Part shown: positions 1 through 8,581 of the stretch, piece after piece
Layout of the letters: the number at the start of each line of letters is the position of its first letter
How positions within the stretch are numbered: position 1 is the first letter of the stretch
Assembly: GCA_036654235.1 (NCBI GenBank)
Contig: JAVVSK010000002.1
Location: 1-64,000 of the forward strand
DNA from: JAVVSK01 sp036654235
GTDB taxonomy: Bacteria > Bacillota > Clostridia > Christensenellales > CAG-138
Direction: 5' to 3'
DNA length: 64,000 nucleotides
Translations under genes and position numbers: made by a program
The notes under the pieces: generated by a model
Database searches by the model: none
What the model saw: the letters and a program-made list of their open reading frames with translations, nothing else
What the model was told of the DNA's origin: nothing

Positions 1-164
1 GTAAGCCGGGCAAGACGCACCGCCCGTTTATCCCCCCGCGCCGCCATCTGTGCTAATTTGTTGTCGTTCATAGAAATTACCGCAATTTCCGCACAGGCGA
101 AAACTGCGTTGAGTGCAATCAGCAGTATCTGTAAAAGAATCTGCCATAAAATCGGGTCGTTCAA
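1..164 (-). CDS. CNNM/DUF21 (hemolysin-type) membrane protein, N-terminal fragment
   Basis: Minus-strand gene running off the left edge of the window; only the first ~54 residues are visible. The start is a TTG at 164 with an AGGAGG ribosome binding site about 7 nt upstream. The peptide begins with a short polar stretch, then one hydrophobic helix (LLIALNAVFACAEIAVIS), then a basic segment containing NDNKLAQMAARGDKRA. The helix with a small-residue AEIA core followed by a K/R-rich loop is typical of the first segment of DUF21 domains in CNNM/CorC/TlyC-like proteins, a family implicated in magnesium efflux in bacteria. Function is by family only. It lies downstream of a candidate leader peptide and a strong terminator. 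Confidence 0.7.
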   Translation of the reverse strand, partial: MNDPILWQILLQILLIALNAVFACAEIAVISMNDNKLAQMAARGDKRAVRLARL

Positions 165-230
165 AGTCGTTCCTCCTACTATTTTTTGAATGAATTGTGC
201 TATGCTGACCCTCTATCTCAGTAGTTTACG

Positions 231-280
231 AAAACGCAAAAAGGCACACCCAGCGTTCCAAAAAGAACGTGAGTATGCCC
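231..280 (-). terminator. Intrinsic terminator/attenuator in the leader of the CNNM gene
   Basis: Read on the minus strand, an imperfect 15-bp stem (GGCATACTCACGTTC against GAACGCTGGGTGTGCC) is followed directly by TTTTTGCGTTTT. It lies between the candidate leader peptide and the TTG start at 164, where a terminator makes sense only as an attenuator or as the end of a short leader transcript. Confidence 0.7.
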
Positions 281-298
281 TATATTTTAAGTTATCTT

Positions 299-337
299 TT
301 AATAATCGGTCGTGAGCGTCGTCGCCGCCGTCATCAT
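299..337 (-). CDS. Candidate 12-residue leader peptide (threonine-rich)
   Basis: Minus-strand mini-ORF reading MMTAATTLTTDY, with 5 threonines in 12 codons, ending just before the terminator at 231-280. An AGGAGG lies about 17 nt upstream of the first ATG, which is too far for ideal initiation. A 6-codon ORF (MFLRNG) starts directly after the AGGAGG and ends in a TGA that overlaps this start (ATGATGA), so translational coupling is possible. A third frame (213..341) encodes MDDDGGDDAHDRLL and reads through the terminator. Which frame is translated cannot be decided from sequence. The layout of short ORF, terminator and gene resembles amino-acid or ribosome-stall attenuators. Confidence 0.35.
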   Translation of the reverse strand: MMTAATTLTTDY

Positions 338-475
338 CCATTGCGCAAAAACATCCTCCTCTAAAATGATATATACAATACATATTAGCATATCCTGTCG
401 ATTATGTCAATTTCGGAAACGAAAATTGTACATACATTGGATACAGTCCTTCACAAAGCTATTATAGCACTTCCA

Positions 476-691
476 TTATAAATTAACACCGTAACTATCA
501 TCTTGAAACCAATGCAAAATATCATCGTGTGTAAGGGAATCCAAAGCGATTTTCAACGTTTCAATGAGTTTATCGTATGTACGTGGCTTTAACTTATGAA
601 CAATGAGTTTCATCTTTGACCACGACATCTCAATAGGGTTAAAGTCTGGGGAATATGACGGCAAAAAACAACACTTTAGTACCAGTATCAT
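476..691 (-). pseudogene. IS630-family transposase, C-terminal remnant
   Basis: 71-residue minus-strand fragment containing LPSYSPDFNPIEMSWSKMK, the conserved C-terminal signature of the DDE domain of IS630/Tc1-type transposases, whose final acidic residue is the Glu of NPIE. The N-terminal helix-turn-helix and the first two Asp residues are missing. A separate N-terminal remnant of the same type lies next to it on the opposite strand (750-1120), so the element was rearranged before decaying. Confidence 0.75.
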
Positions 692-749
692 ATAGCAATT
701 ACATTAACACTAAAATATAATATAATTAATCTATAAAGTAGTTGATTAT

Positions 750-1120
750 ATGCAAGCAACATCACCTAAAAAAAGAGCATAAATCATAGAGGCAAAACTG
801 CGCGGAGAGAAGACTTATACCATAATATTGTGGGTTAAAGTAAGCAAAAGCACTATTGACAAAGTGTAGCAGCGTTATCATGTCACCGATAGCGGTCTTG
901 CGAAAGCATACACCGGAAGACAATCTAAAATCACTCCCTAACTTGAAGAAAAAAAATCCGCTAAGAGATTGATGCAAATAATGACATTACACTTGCTAAG
1001 TTGATAGAAAAATTCTCCTTACCAATAAGTATTTCACTTCTCTCACCGATTTTGATAGCGTGGGGATATTCCTTTAAAAAAAGACACTCCATCCATCAGT
1101 ACAACAACGAGAAGACATAA
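750..1120 (+). pseudogene. IS630-family transposase, degraded N-terminal half
   Basis: Plus-strand reading from the ATG at 750 gives MQATSPKKRA, then AKLRGEKTYTI, VSKSTIDKV and QRYHVTDSGLAKAYTGR, interrupted by several in-frame stops and frame changes. This is the HTH (helix-turn-helix) N-terminus typical of IS630 transposases. The same layout of GRxxx(I/V)T followed by DITLxxLIxxFxLPIS occurs in the remnant at 7499-7830, so both may descend from related elements. From about 1120 to 1302 nothing recognisable remains. Confidence 0.65.
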
Positions 1121-1302
1121 TAGAGCAGCGAGAAAAGTGATATCTGTCGGTTGCTTTTGTGGTTGCATTCGAGATTAGCGGACTTTTTGTAAGGTAGGGC
1201 GTTTTAGGCTGCAACTGGCGGTATGTTCATAATATGCGGTTGAAAGCCGGTGTTATCGGAAAGCAAGTTATTTAGCCGTCCGCTTATTCTCTAACTTCAA
1301 AT

Positions 1303-2928
1303 TTATATGCGTTGCTTCACGGCACGCTTGTTTTCATACATGCGCGCGTCGGCAAGTTCGATGACCCGATTTAAATCTCCCTGCGTTTCCTCGGTATCGC
1401 ACACGCCGACGGCGTAAGTCAGTTTGGTGGGTAAAGTACTGCCCTGATTATACTCTTCGGTAGCTCGCTGCATTGCGCGCATCATTTTAGCGGGCTGACC
1501 AGGAGGAAGATCATCACAGAACACCCAAAATTCGTCACCACCCACACGGTAGCATTTTCCAACGGAAAAGAACGTGCGGTTCAATACGTCGCCGAACGCA
1601 CGAATGAGCTGATCACCTGCTCCGTGACCATATCGGTCGTTGGTAGCTTTCAAATTATTCAAATCCAAGAAAAACGCGGTACGAACAACCCCTCCTGTCC
1701 ATGCGCTCCTATCCAGCTCAAAAGCCGCCCGGGAATAGCAGTTTGAAAGCGGATCTTGCATTGCCAGCGCCTTGTAATAGGATTCCCTCGCTTCTTCTGC
1801 GCTGTGCTGCATAAGTAAGAGAACAAATTGGTACATTTGATGAAATAAATAAGCCAAAAGCCCAATTTTCGCAAAGAACACATTCTTTTCCCCGACTTCA
1901 CAGAAAAACGCAACCAAATCAACCGCTCCGCACAGCGCAATCAGACCCCCAAAATAAAGTCCCCGATTGCTTTTTTTGCAAATCAAACCATACACAATAC
2001 AAACGATTACAGCTAAAATTCCAACAATCTGTATTGAGTGCGTCACGGGTAAAAGCCGCCGCAACTCTATTCCGGTGAGCAGAAACACCATCAACTGTGC
2101 CAGCGCAGCAGCCATTCCAACCCCTGCAATGAGCTTTAAAAGTTTCCCTCTCCAATCCGTAAGCTCCCAACCAAGCAGTGCTGCCAGTGTCGGAGCCAGC
2201 ATAGCAAAAGACAGTATGTCCACAAGATAGACCATCCGCGCTACGGGCGCAAGGTATACGATGCAATAGGTTTCGCACATAAAATACAGTCCGCAATTGA
2301 GTGCCAAAAATCCCCGAAGTAGCATTCTGTAAGGGTCAATGCTCTTACGTGTCATCAGACCGAGGAACAAAAGAATCAGCCCACTAAACAAAATCAGTGC
2401 GTTCAGTAGAAGCGATGGAAGGTCCCGCATAATTTGTTGCTTGAGAAAAACCGCCTCGTTGGCAATGACCAAATCGGGCATGGATATCCGCGTCATCCCA
2501 TTTGCGGGCACTGCCACAATAATTTCCAGCTGCGCGCCGCTCGCTTTCTGCGGCAGGGGGATATGTGTGAAATAGTTGCCGAGGGAATACGGCTGTGGCT
2601 CGACGTGATAAATCGTTTTCTCATCAAGCAAAATCGTCATAAACGTGTGATTGGCCTGTAAAATCAACGACGGAATCGTCTGACCGGTGAAGGCATAATC
2701 CAAGGTGAATTGCAGCCTTGTTTCGCCCGTTACATCAAAATAGTTGGGTAGGGTAATCTTTGTACGTTGCCCTTTGCTGATAAGCTCCGCATCTTGAACC
2801 AGCACCATCTGCTCATCAACTACCTCTGGCAACGTGACCGCCCAACGATTGTAGAGAGAAAACCAGAGTAGAACCAAATATATCACAAGCATGGAGGAAA
2901 TAAATATAATACATGGTATCTTTTTCAT
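1303..2928 (-). CDS. Membrane diguanylate cyclase (7TM sensor + GGDEF)
   Basis: 541-residue protein predicted to make cyclic di-GMP from two GTP. Residues 5-27 form a signal anchor, about 30-170 an extracellular beta-rich sensor, and about 175-375 seven hydrophobic segments, an arrangement matching 7TMR-DISM receptors. From about 385 the protein is cytoplasmic and starts with DPLSNCYSRAAFE, the usual entry to a GGDEF domain. The active-site motif GGDEF is intact at about 463-467 (RVGGDEFWVF). There is no RxxD inhibitory site at the expected place upstream, so product inhibition through the I-site is unlikely. The ATG is preceded by GGGAGG at good spacing. It stands alone, divergent from the XRE gene. 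Confidence 0.9.
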   Translation of the reverse strand: MKKIPCIIFISSMLVIYLVLLWFSLYNRWAVTLPEVVDEQMVLVQDAELISKGQRTKITLPNYFDVTGETRLQFTLDYAFTGQTIPSLILQANHTFMTILLDEKTIYHVEPQPYSLGNYFTHIPLPQKASGAQLEIIVAVPANGMTRISMPDLVIANEAVFLKQQIMRDLPSLLLNALILFSGLILLFLGLMTRKSIDPYRMLLRGFLALNCGLYFMCETYCIVYLAPVARMVYLVDILSFAMLAPTLAALLGWELTDWRGKLLKLIAGVGMAAALAQLMVFLLTGIELRRLLPVTHSIQIVGILAVIVCIVYGLICKKSNRGLYFGGLIALCGAVDLVAFFCEVGEKNVFFAKIGLLAYLFHQMYQFVLLLMQHSAEEARESYYKALAMQDPLSNCYSRAAFELDRSAWTGGVVRTAFFLDLNNLKATNDRYGHGAGDQLIRAFGDVLNRTFFSVGKCYRVGGDEFWVFCDDLPPGQPAKMMRAMQRATEEYNQGSTLPTKLTYAVGVCDTEETQGDLNRVIELADARMYENKRAVKQRI

Positions 2929-3117
2929 GGTAACCTCCCGTTTTTAATCGTTTTGCAATCCATTCTTTCATGATTAAATAGGATTGATCCTTGGAATAAT
3001 ACTGCTCATACGAAGCTTTTAAAAGCTGTGTTTCGCAATACTTTTGTGGAACGTAACTATTTATCCTATTTTAAGTTGTGCAAGTTTTAAAATCTAACTT
3101 TTTTAATTATATCACTC

Positions 3118-3151
3118 TTAAAGTACGATGTCGAGAGATGTTGTACTTTAA
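3118..3151. promoter_or_regulatory. Inverted repeat, possible operator of the XRE gene
   Basis: Perfect 9-bp inverted repeat TTAAAGTAC ... GTACTTTAA with a 16-bp centre. Its right arm overlaps the -35 element of the promoter at 3141-3169. Position and symmetry fit an operator bound by a dimeric HTH protein such as the adjacent gene product; binding is inferred. Confidence 0.5.
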
Positions 3152-3169
3152 ACATTGAATAAATATAAA
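3141..3169 (+). promoter_or_regulatory. Promoter of the XRE regulator
   Basis: TTGTAC and TATAAA separated by exactly 17 bp, about 40 nt upstream of the GTG start at 3208. Confidence 0.6.
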
Positions 3170-3207
3170 TAATGTGATGTACAATATTGCAGTAGGCGGT
3201 GATTAAA

Positions 3208-3525
3208 GTGTATGAAGATTTTATAGCAAATCGGGTTGCGCAATTAAGAATAAACAAAAATGTTTCGGCGCGTGATATGAGCTTGTCGATTGGACAAAAT
3301 CAGAACTATATCAGCCATATTGAAAGCAAAAAAATGCTCCCGTCTATGCAAGCACTTTTTTATATCTGCGAGTATCTCGGAATTAAGCCAAAAGATTTTT
3401 TTGATGATGAACTGCATCCAACGTTATTACAGCAAGAAGCAATCAATTTTATCTATGAACTTGGCGACGATGATGTAGAAATGATGATTGGCTTTTTCAA
3501 AAGAATTTGCAGAGAAAATAAATGA
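3208..3525 (+). CDS. XRE-family transcriptional regulator
   Basis: 105-residue protein with a Cro/CI-type helix-turn-helix at about residues 10-65 (RVAQLRINKNVSARDMSLSI, then QNYISHIESKK and LGIKPKDFF). The C-terminal 35 residues (ELGDDDVEMMIGFFKRICRENK) look like a small helical oligomerisation tail, not a ligand domain. An AGGCGG at 3194-3199 is 8 nt from the GTG at 3208; the GTG at 3199 would sit inside this ribosome binding site, so 3208 is preferred. The gene has its own promoter with an overlapping inverted repeat, suggesting autoregulation. It faces the response regulator gene convergently. Target genes are unknown. Confidence 0.85.
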   Translation: MYEDFIANRVAQLRINKNVSARDMSLSIGQNQNYISHIESKKMLPSMQALFYICEYLGIKPKDFFDDELHPTLLQQEAINFIYELGDDDVEMMIGFFKRICRENK

Positions 3526-3563
3526 GAGGAAGTCAGACATAAAAAAGTCCGCTTGCCCTCCAA

Positions 3564-4268
3564 TTAATGCAATGCTAAAAAAGCTTCTACAATGCTTTCT
3601 GCATAGAGCTTCGTTACTGTGAGCTTTTCTCCATTTATTAATATAATCTCGCTCGGAGAAACGCTTGTTACATATTTCATGTTGACAATACAATAACGCG
3701 AACAACGCAAAAAATGCTTGGGAAGACACCCTATAGCCGACTCAATGGTTTTACGTTCTTTGTGAATATTATTAAAGGTATGTATATTGAGAAGATGGTC
3801 ATAGATATCAAGATATAAAATTTCATTGCAAGGCACGTTTTTGTAGGAATTACCGCACTTAATCAAATATGCTGTATTTTCGTTTGATATAATAATAGGT
3901 ATAACACAACGCATCGTTTCAATTAATTTACAAGAAAAAAGAGGATCATTTTTATTGAGAAAGCGTATCGCACCTACTTCATAACCTTCCAAGCTATACT
4001 CGACATAATCCGACACGAAAACCAAGGGTACTGTTTTATTAACCGTCCTTAATTCATGTGCAAACTCAACTCCCGTTAATCCGGACATCTTTACATCAAG
4101 TATTATAACATCAAAGTCAAAAAACCGATTGTCAGGAAACTCAAACGTAGATTCGTATTTTGATATAGTTAATTCGTGAGCGTCTGTTTCAGCCCATTCA
4201 ACTAAAAGCTTATAAATCTTATTTAAATATTTGGGGTCATCGTCAAGTATAGCTGCTCTTATTAACAT
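3564..4268 (-). CDS. LytTR-family response regulator (AgrA-like)
   Basis: 234-residue response regulator. The receiver domain spans about 1-120, with the acidic pocket in AAILDDD and the phospho-acceptor Asp in DVIILDVKM. The C-terminal LytTR DNA-binding domain covers about 130-230 (CNEILYLDIYDHLLNIHT, FLRCSRYCIVNMKYV, EIILINGEKLTVTK). Regulators of this type control peptide-signalled genes in Bacillota. The ATG overlaps the last codons of the upstream kinase gene, the usual operon order, but that kinase is broken here. The regulator reads intact, so it may be an orphan or respond to another kinase. No clear downstream terminator was found. Confidence 0.9.
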   Translation of the reverse strand: MLIRAAILDDDPKYLNKIYKLLVEWAETDAHELTISKYESTFEFPDNRFFDFDVIILDVKMSGLTGVEFAHELRTVNKTVPLVFVSDYVEYSLEGYEVGAIRFLNKNDPLFSCKLIETMRCVIPIIISNENTAYLIKCGNSYKNVPCNEILYLDIYDHLLNIHTFNNIHKERKTIESAIGCLPKHFLRCSRYCIVNMKYVTSVSPSEIILINGEKLTVTKLYAESIVEAFLALH

Positions 4269-5569
4269 ACCTTTTCACCTAGAGAAAGAAGCATTATTAC
4301 TTCGAAAGAATCCTCTTTCGGGCATATTTTTAAGTATCCATTGTGCTTCTTCGCAATTTATTTCATCTGCTTTAATTCAATTCTATGAGAGACTTTATCG
4401 GCTTTTGAAGTTGCTATAACATCATCCTTATATACATAAGGTCCATCAGTATTATTTGTCATGTGAATATTCAACATTTTTGAGGCTTGTGTCATAGAAA
4501 AATCTATTCTGCGTTTGTCTCTTGATAGTCTTACCGAAGCTTCTATAGCTTTCTCGAAAAGGTTAGCGATAACAACACATACATCATCATTTATTTTGTA
4601 ATTGCTATCGTAGTGTTTTCGGATACTTGCTTTAGTCTTGCTTCATTTCTAAATCTTATTAGATATCGTTACATCGATAGCAGGGTTGCCGCTACTAATA
4701 ATCCTAGCTACTCCTAATGCGAAAGCTCCCATTCTTTTTCTATACTCCATAATGCTCTTAGAATTTTAGGTCTGTGCAAAAGAAGCAAGAGTTGACATAC
4801 TATTGTTGATATTATGTCTCCATTCACGAATAAAGTTGTATGTTGATTCGAGGGGAAGAAGGTATTCTGTAGCCGCCTCAGTTTGTTGAATCTGTTTTTG
4901 CATATCCAAATTGTGCTGATATATTATCACAATATGATTAAAGAAATATGTAATATTAACGCTAATAATCAGTATTGCTGGACAAAGAATGACGCAAACA
5001 ATAGTGTCTAAATTGTTTAAAGCTAAAACAAAAGAAAGGTTTATCAACAGCGCAACACCCATAACACCGAGAGTAATGATTAATGTTAAAGTTATACTTT
5101 GTTGGAAAGGTAAGACCTTAAATTTTCTTTTTATCGCCAATAAAGCAAAAAGTTGGGTTACGTTACAGAGCAGATAGAGCAGAATAGATTCAGCGCGAAT
5201 CAATGTTGATGACGTTAATGACTCTACAGCATTTGATGTAACAAATGACAGGATCATGAATACGATTAGATTACTAACAAGAAAGACTATTGATGGGACA
5301 GCACCACATAATAAGCGCCGTGTTATTGAGCTGCCAAAAAAGGCTACTGAGTAACATATAATTAATACTGCGCTTATACATATTACCAATTCCATATTTA
5401 AGCCCAGATTATTCATAACCGTAGTAAAGGCGGCTAACGGCAATATAAAGAACATGGCAGCTTTGCTTTTTTTACCTAATGTACTAAGTTGAGCCCTTAG
5501 CAGCACAAATACAATGATATACTCACCAATGTTTACTGCCATCTCAAACATCAGCCAAAAAAAATCCAT
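4262..5569 (-). pseudogene. AgrC-like sensor histidine kinase, disrupted
   Basis: The intact 5' part (5569 to 4766, 267 residues) has about six membrane helices, then a coiled linker and the dimerisation-phosphorylation segment with His in REWRHNINNSMSTL. After a stop at 4766 the reading resumes with further stops: MEYRKRMGAFALGVARIISSG, then the N box (INDDVCVVIANLFEKAIEAS), then NIHMTNNTDG and a C-terminus in KICPKEDSFEVIMLLSLGE. These are the parts of a GHKL ATPase domain, so the gene once encoded a complete AgrC-type kinase of about 430 residues. It ends inside the start of the response regulator (ATGTTAA overlap), confirming the pair. Confidence 0.8.
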
Positions 5570-5750
5570 TTGACATTATCACACCTCTCTTTAATTAATA
5601 TCGGAGAATTATAACACAAATAGAATAAATAAGAAAGAGTAAAGAACGATAATACGAGATATTTTCACGGCAAAAAAACGGCATTTCACGACAAGTATGG
5701 TTACAGTTGTTTTTTTTGGATTATAATATGGCAATGAAGAAGGTGATGGT

Positions 5751-6164
5751 ATGAAATAAATTATTAGTATATTACTTCTTGCTTGTAGCGGTTTCAATAT
5801 ATAGCAACTTTACGTCGGACTCCGCACTTGCGTTTTCTCTTGTTATCAATGCCAACTATTCTGTCGTAACTCCGACATTGCGCACACCCGCTGTTCTTCG
5901 GTGCGCATATGTAAACGAGAGAAACATGATCAAGCCCAATGCTCTAGTAGTCGGGCAAAGTGTCTCTCTGGTACAAGATGGCAAATCTCGTATTTACATT
6001 AAATCATCGGATATGGCATCTTTAGCTCTTAATTCTCAAATTGTGAGAGCATACTATTTGCTTCAAAAGATAAAAAAACAACTGCAAACCTTGTTTTGTA
6101 TACACGAAGCATTCCCGATAATGTTACTTTGTCACCTAGTACCATATTTTCTCTTGTTAACTAA
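5751..6164 (+). pseudogene. Frameshifted exported protein of unknown function
   Basis: A good ribosome binding site (GAAGGTGATGGT) precedes ATGAAATAA at 5751, a stop after two codons. One frame over, the sequence reads as a signal peptide (NKLLVYYFLLVAVSIYSNF, then SALAFS) followed by about 80 residues including RNMIKPNALVVGQSVSLVQD. A second frame change near 6050 restores ASKDKKTTANLVLYTRSIP and ends in SPSTIFSLVN. The fact that separate frames each look like protein indicates a decayed gene, not an ORF starting at the TTG at 5779. Family not recognised. Confidence 0.5.
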
Positions 6165-6206
6165 CATCTCAAAACAGATGTTATAAATAAAAATCAGGAG
6201 GTATTT

Positions 6207-7199
6207 ATGAAAACTGTAAACAAACTCATCGCTGTATTCACAGTCGTCATGATGGTTATGGCATTTGCCGGCGCATTTGCCAACTACGAATACAATGAAC
6301 ACGACGTAGCAGCCGTGACCGCTTTTCTTGAGCAGGAAGTTAACGGTGTAAAGAATGGCAATTTTTTGTATGGTGATGCATACAAACCATACGATCCGTC
6401 CACTTGGCAGTACATCGTGACGGAAAACGTCGAAGGTTTCACGGGCAATCCCAATAACCCGGTATTCACATTTGATTATAACGGTCGCTTGGTGTCTATC
6501 GACTTCGTGTATCAGTGGTCAGAGGTTATTAATGGAATACACGCTGACGGTTATAGGTGCTATCCTGTGGGAGGCGAGTTCCATTTTGACGGATGCACGG
6601 CTCTTCGCGAGATTAACACTGATGCACCGGGTCTAAATAGTATGCCATCGATAGACCTCAGTAATAACGCGCCCGATTTTCGCGAACGTTATTATGGATT
6701 AATCGGAGCGTATAAGATTTATACATCCATACCCGGCGGTATAGGCGAAGCATCATTTACTTGTGCGTTCGACAGATTGTCACTGTATGGAAATACGGAT
6801 TACGAGAGAATTGTGTATGCCGATTTATACGCCGAGGATTATCCCTACGGTACTCCGGACGAGGAAAAAAGCATGTTTATCGGTTGGTTCGATCGCTTTA
6901 CCGGAGAACTTTATTCGGAAGAACGCAGCCTTGTCTTGAGCGGTAACGACATTACCTATGTGCTTGAAGCCCGCTATGAAACTTCACCCGAATTTAAACG
7001 CGAATGCGGAGAGAATAAACTACCTACCGGTGATGTCAATCTTGATCATATAATCAACACGGGCGACGTGGCAACAATACTTCAGTCGCTTGTACAAATG
7101 AGTGTACATATCGAACCGCTGCTCTCTGATGTCAATGCAGATGGACATATAAATACAGGCGATGCTTCTGCGCTTTTAAAGCTCCTTATCCGAGCGTAA
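6207..7199 (+). CDS. Secreted protein with C-terminal type I dockerin
   Basis: 330-residue exported protein. Residues 1-26 are a signal peptide (ends MAFAGAFA). The middle contains a single leucine-rich-repeat-like stretch (CTALREINTDAPGLNSMPS) and a segment ending FIGWFDRFTGELYSEE...DITYVLEARYE, which resembles InlB-type B-repeats. The last ~58 residues form a dockerin: two calcium-loop repeats, GDVNLDHIINTGDVATILQS and SDVNADGHINTGDASALLK. Dockerins dock enzymes or adhesins onto cohesins of cellulosome-like complexes. No cohesin, scaffoldin or glycoside hydrolase is in the window. AGGAGG lies 7 nt before the ATG. Confidence 0.85.
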   Translation: MKTVNKLIAVFTVVMMVMAFAGAFANYEYNEHDVAAVTAFLEQEVNGVKNGNFLYGDAYKPYDPSTWQYIVTENVEGFTGNPNNPVFTFDYNGRLVSIDFVYQWSEVINGIHADGYRCYPVGGEFHFDGCTALREINTDAPGLNSMPSIDLSNNAPDFRERYYGLIGAYKIYTSIPGGIGEASFTCAFDRLSLYGNTDYERIVYADLYAEDYPYGTPDEEKSMFIGWFDRFTGELYSEERSLVLSGNDITYVLEARYETSPEFKRECGENKLPTGDVNLDHIINTGDVATILQSLVQMSVHIEPLLSDVNADGHINTGDASALLKLLIRA

Positions 7200-7351
7200 A
7201 AAACATATTGAATCTACGAATACCTTATCCGTAGCATTACGAGATGATATGGTCGTTGATTCAAGACTTTAACCGGAGACAGGATGCGTTTAAACAATCC
7301 TGTGTGCATGACTAAAAAACGAGGCTCAATCAAAAACTAACAGTACCTTTT

Positions 7352-7413
7352 GGGGCTGCGGCTTTACTTCAAATTACAATCTGAGTTATCCAACCGATGA
7401 TTATCGCAGCCCC
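7352..7413. repeat. 9-bp inverted repeat in a gene-free stretch
   Basis: GGGGCTGCG ... CGCAGCCCC flank a 44-nt centre. No T-tract follows on either strand, so it is not an intrinsic terminator. It could be the fold of a small RNA or an element end; nothing else in 7200-7459 is recognisable. Confidence 0.3.
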
Positions 7414-7459
7414 ATAAAGAGATTTACTACTTACGCAATATATTTAGGAGGTAAAACGC

Positions 7460-7486
7460 ATGAACAAACTATTGGTGCAACTATAG
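7460..7486 (+). pseudogene. Aborted gene start (8 codons) behind a strong RBS
   Basis: AGGAGG is followed after 8 nt by ATG and then only MNKLLVQL before TAG, immediately next to the IS630 remnant at 7499. The ribosome binding site looks like the 5' end of a gene that was cut by the insertion; a genuine 8-residue peptide is less likely. Confidence 0.3.
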
Positions 7487-7498
7487 AAGCTTAACTAA

Positions 7499-7830
7499 TC
7501 ATAGTCCATATCTATCACGAGATTTGATAACATCTTTTCGTTGTTGCTCTTTTGGACGAAGAGCCTTTTTTATATGTCAAATCAAGTTTAATAAGCCGCT
7601 TACAAAGAGCGAATTCGGATATTGGCAGTTTAAATTCATCTATTAATTCCTTCAAAGTAATGTCCGGCGTTTTTTCAATTTTAGAAACAATTAAATTCAT
7701 AGTTTTTTCGGTTACGAGAGGCTTTCTCCCGTTGTTTTTTAGTGCGGCTTCATAAGCTTCCGACAGCTTTAAATTTATTTCACACCCGCGTTACGGTTCG
7801 TATACTTGCAAATTGCCATGTTGCTATTTC
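7499..7830 (-). pseudogene. IS630-family transposase, degraded N-terminal half
   Basis: Minus-strand reading gives, with frame changes, EIATWQFASIRTVTRV, NKFKAVGS, AYEAALKNNGRKPLVTEKT, then SKIEKTPDITLKELIDEF and KLPISEFALCKRLIKLDL, and (one frame over) KKALRPKEQQRKDVIKSR. This order matches the HTH and linker of IS630 transposases before the DDE domain, which is absent. It is related in layout to the remnant at 750-1120. Confidence 0.65.
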
Positions 7831-7989
7831 TTTTTTTGCTTGCTCCTACCTACATATATATTTGATTATAGCTGCCTTTTTGAATTCTAAATACGCATCT
7901 TGCTATCAGCTTACTAACGCCTTGCTTCCAAACCGTTTTTGGCGGGTGGAAAAGTTCAAAGAGCGTAGGAATGCCAGGCATTTCCGGGG

Positions 7990-8019
7990 GTGACATTTTG
8001 AACTTTTTTATGATACAAT
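7990..8019 (+). promoter_or_regulatory. Promoter of the flavin reductase-recQ-SDR operon
   Basis: GTGACA and TACAAT with an 18-bp spacer, 31 nt upstream of the ATG at 8050. Confidence 0.5.
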
Positions 8020-8049
8020 AAGTAAAATAAAAAAGCGGGAGATAAAAAA

Positions 8050-8562
8050 ATGAACGTAAAAGCATTATATAGTCTAAGCTACGGAGTATATATTCTAACG
8101 ACGAAAGATTTAGAGCGCGATACCGGCTGCGTTGTAAATAGCGCAATGCAAATAACTAATGCGCCGGAAACTATAGCGGTGAGCGTTAATCACGATAACT
8201 ATACTAACTCTTGTATACAAAAATCCGGAATATTCGCGCTTTCAATTTTGGCGGAAAGCTCAAGCCCAAAGCTCATAGGTACTTTTGGATTTAAAAGCGG
8301 CAAGGATTACGATAAAATTGCTAATTCGGAAACGACCGAAGTGAACGGCGTTCGCGTTATAACCGATGCATCAGCATATATAATATGCAAGGTCATAAAT
8401 TCGATGGAGACGAATACGCATACCGTGTTTTTAGGCGAAATAATTGATGCGGATGAACTCACGGGCGAAAAACCAATGACCTATGCTTATTATCATAACG
8501 TTATAAAGGGAAAAAGCCCAAAAAATGCGCCGACTTATATAGCCGAGATACCAAAGAAATAA
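8050..8562 (+). CDS. Flavin reductase-like domain protein (flavoredoxin type)
   Basis: 170-residue single-domain protein of the FMN-binding flavin reductase/flavoredoxin family, as in the N-terminus of high-molecular-weight rubredoxins. Supporting segments are the N-terminal SLSYGVYILTT, the flavin-phosphate region GCVVNSAMQITNAPETIAVS, SGIFALSILAE, and the C-terminal MTYAYYHNVIKGKSPKNAPTY, which is characteristic of clostridial members. It probably transfers electrons between NAD(P)H-reduced flavin and a partner such as rubredoxin in oxygen or nitric oxide detoxification; the partner is not in the window. A GGGAG ribosome binding site precedes the ATG. First gene of an apparent three-gene operon. 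Confidence 0.85.
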   Translation: MNVKALYSLSYGVYILTTKDLERDTGCVVNSAMQITNAPETIAVSVNHDNYTNSCIQKSGIFALSILAESSSPKLIGTFGFKSGKDYDKIANSETTEVNGVRVITDASAYIICKVINSMETNTHTVFLGEIIDADELTGEKPMTYAYYHNVIKGKSPKNAPTYIAEIPKK

Positions 8563-8581
8563 TGGTTTTTAAAAACAATGG

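Noticed and set aside
5779..6186. 135-residue ORF from a TTG as an intact gene
   Set aside because: No ribosome binding site at the TTG; the true start at 5751 is out of frame and the C-terminal half fits another frame, so it is a pseudogene.
7850..8146. 98-residue minus-strand ORF overlapping the flavin reductase start
   Set aside because: No ribosome binding site, low-complexity composition, and it covers the promoter of a real operon.
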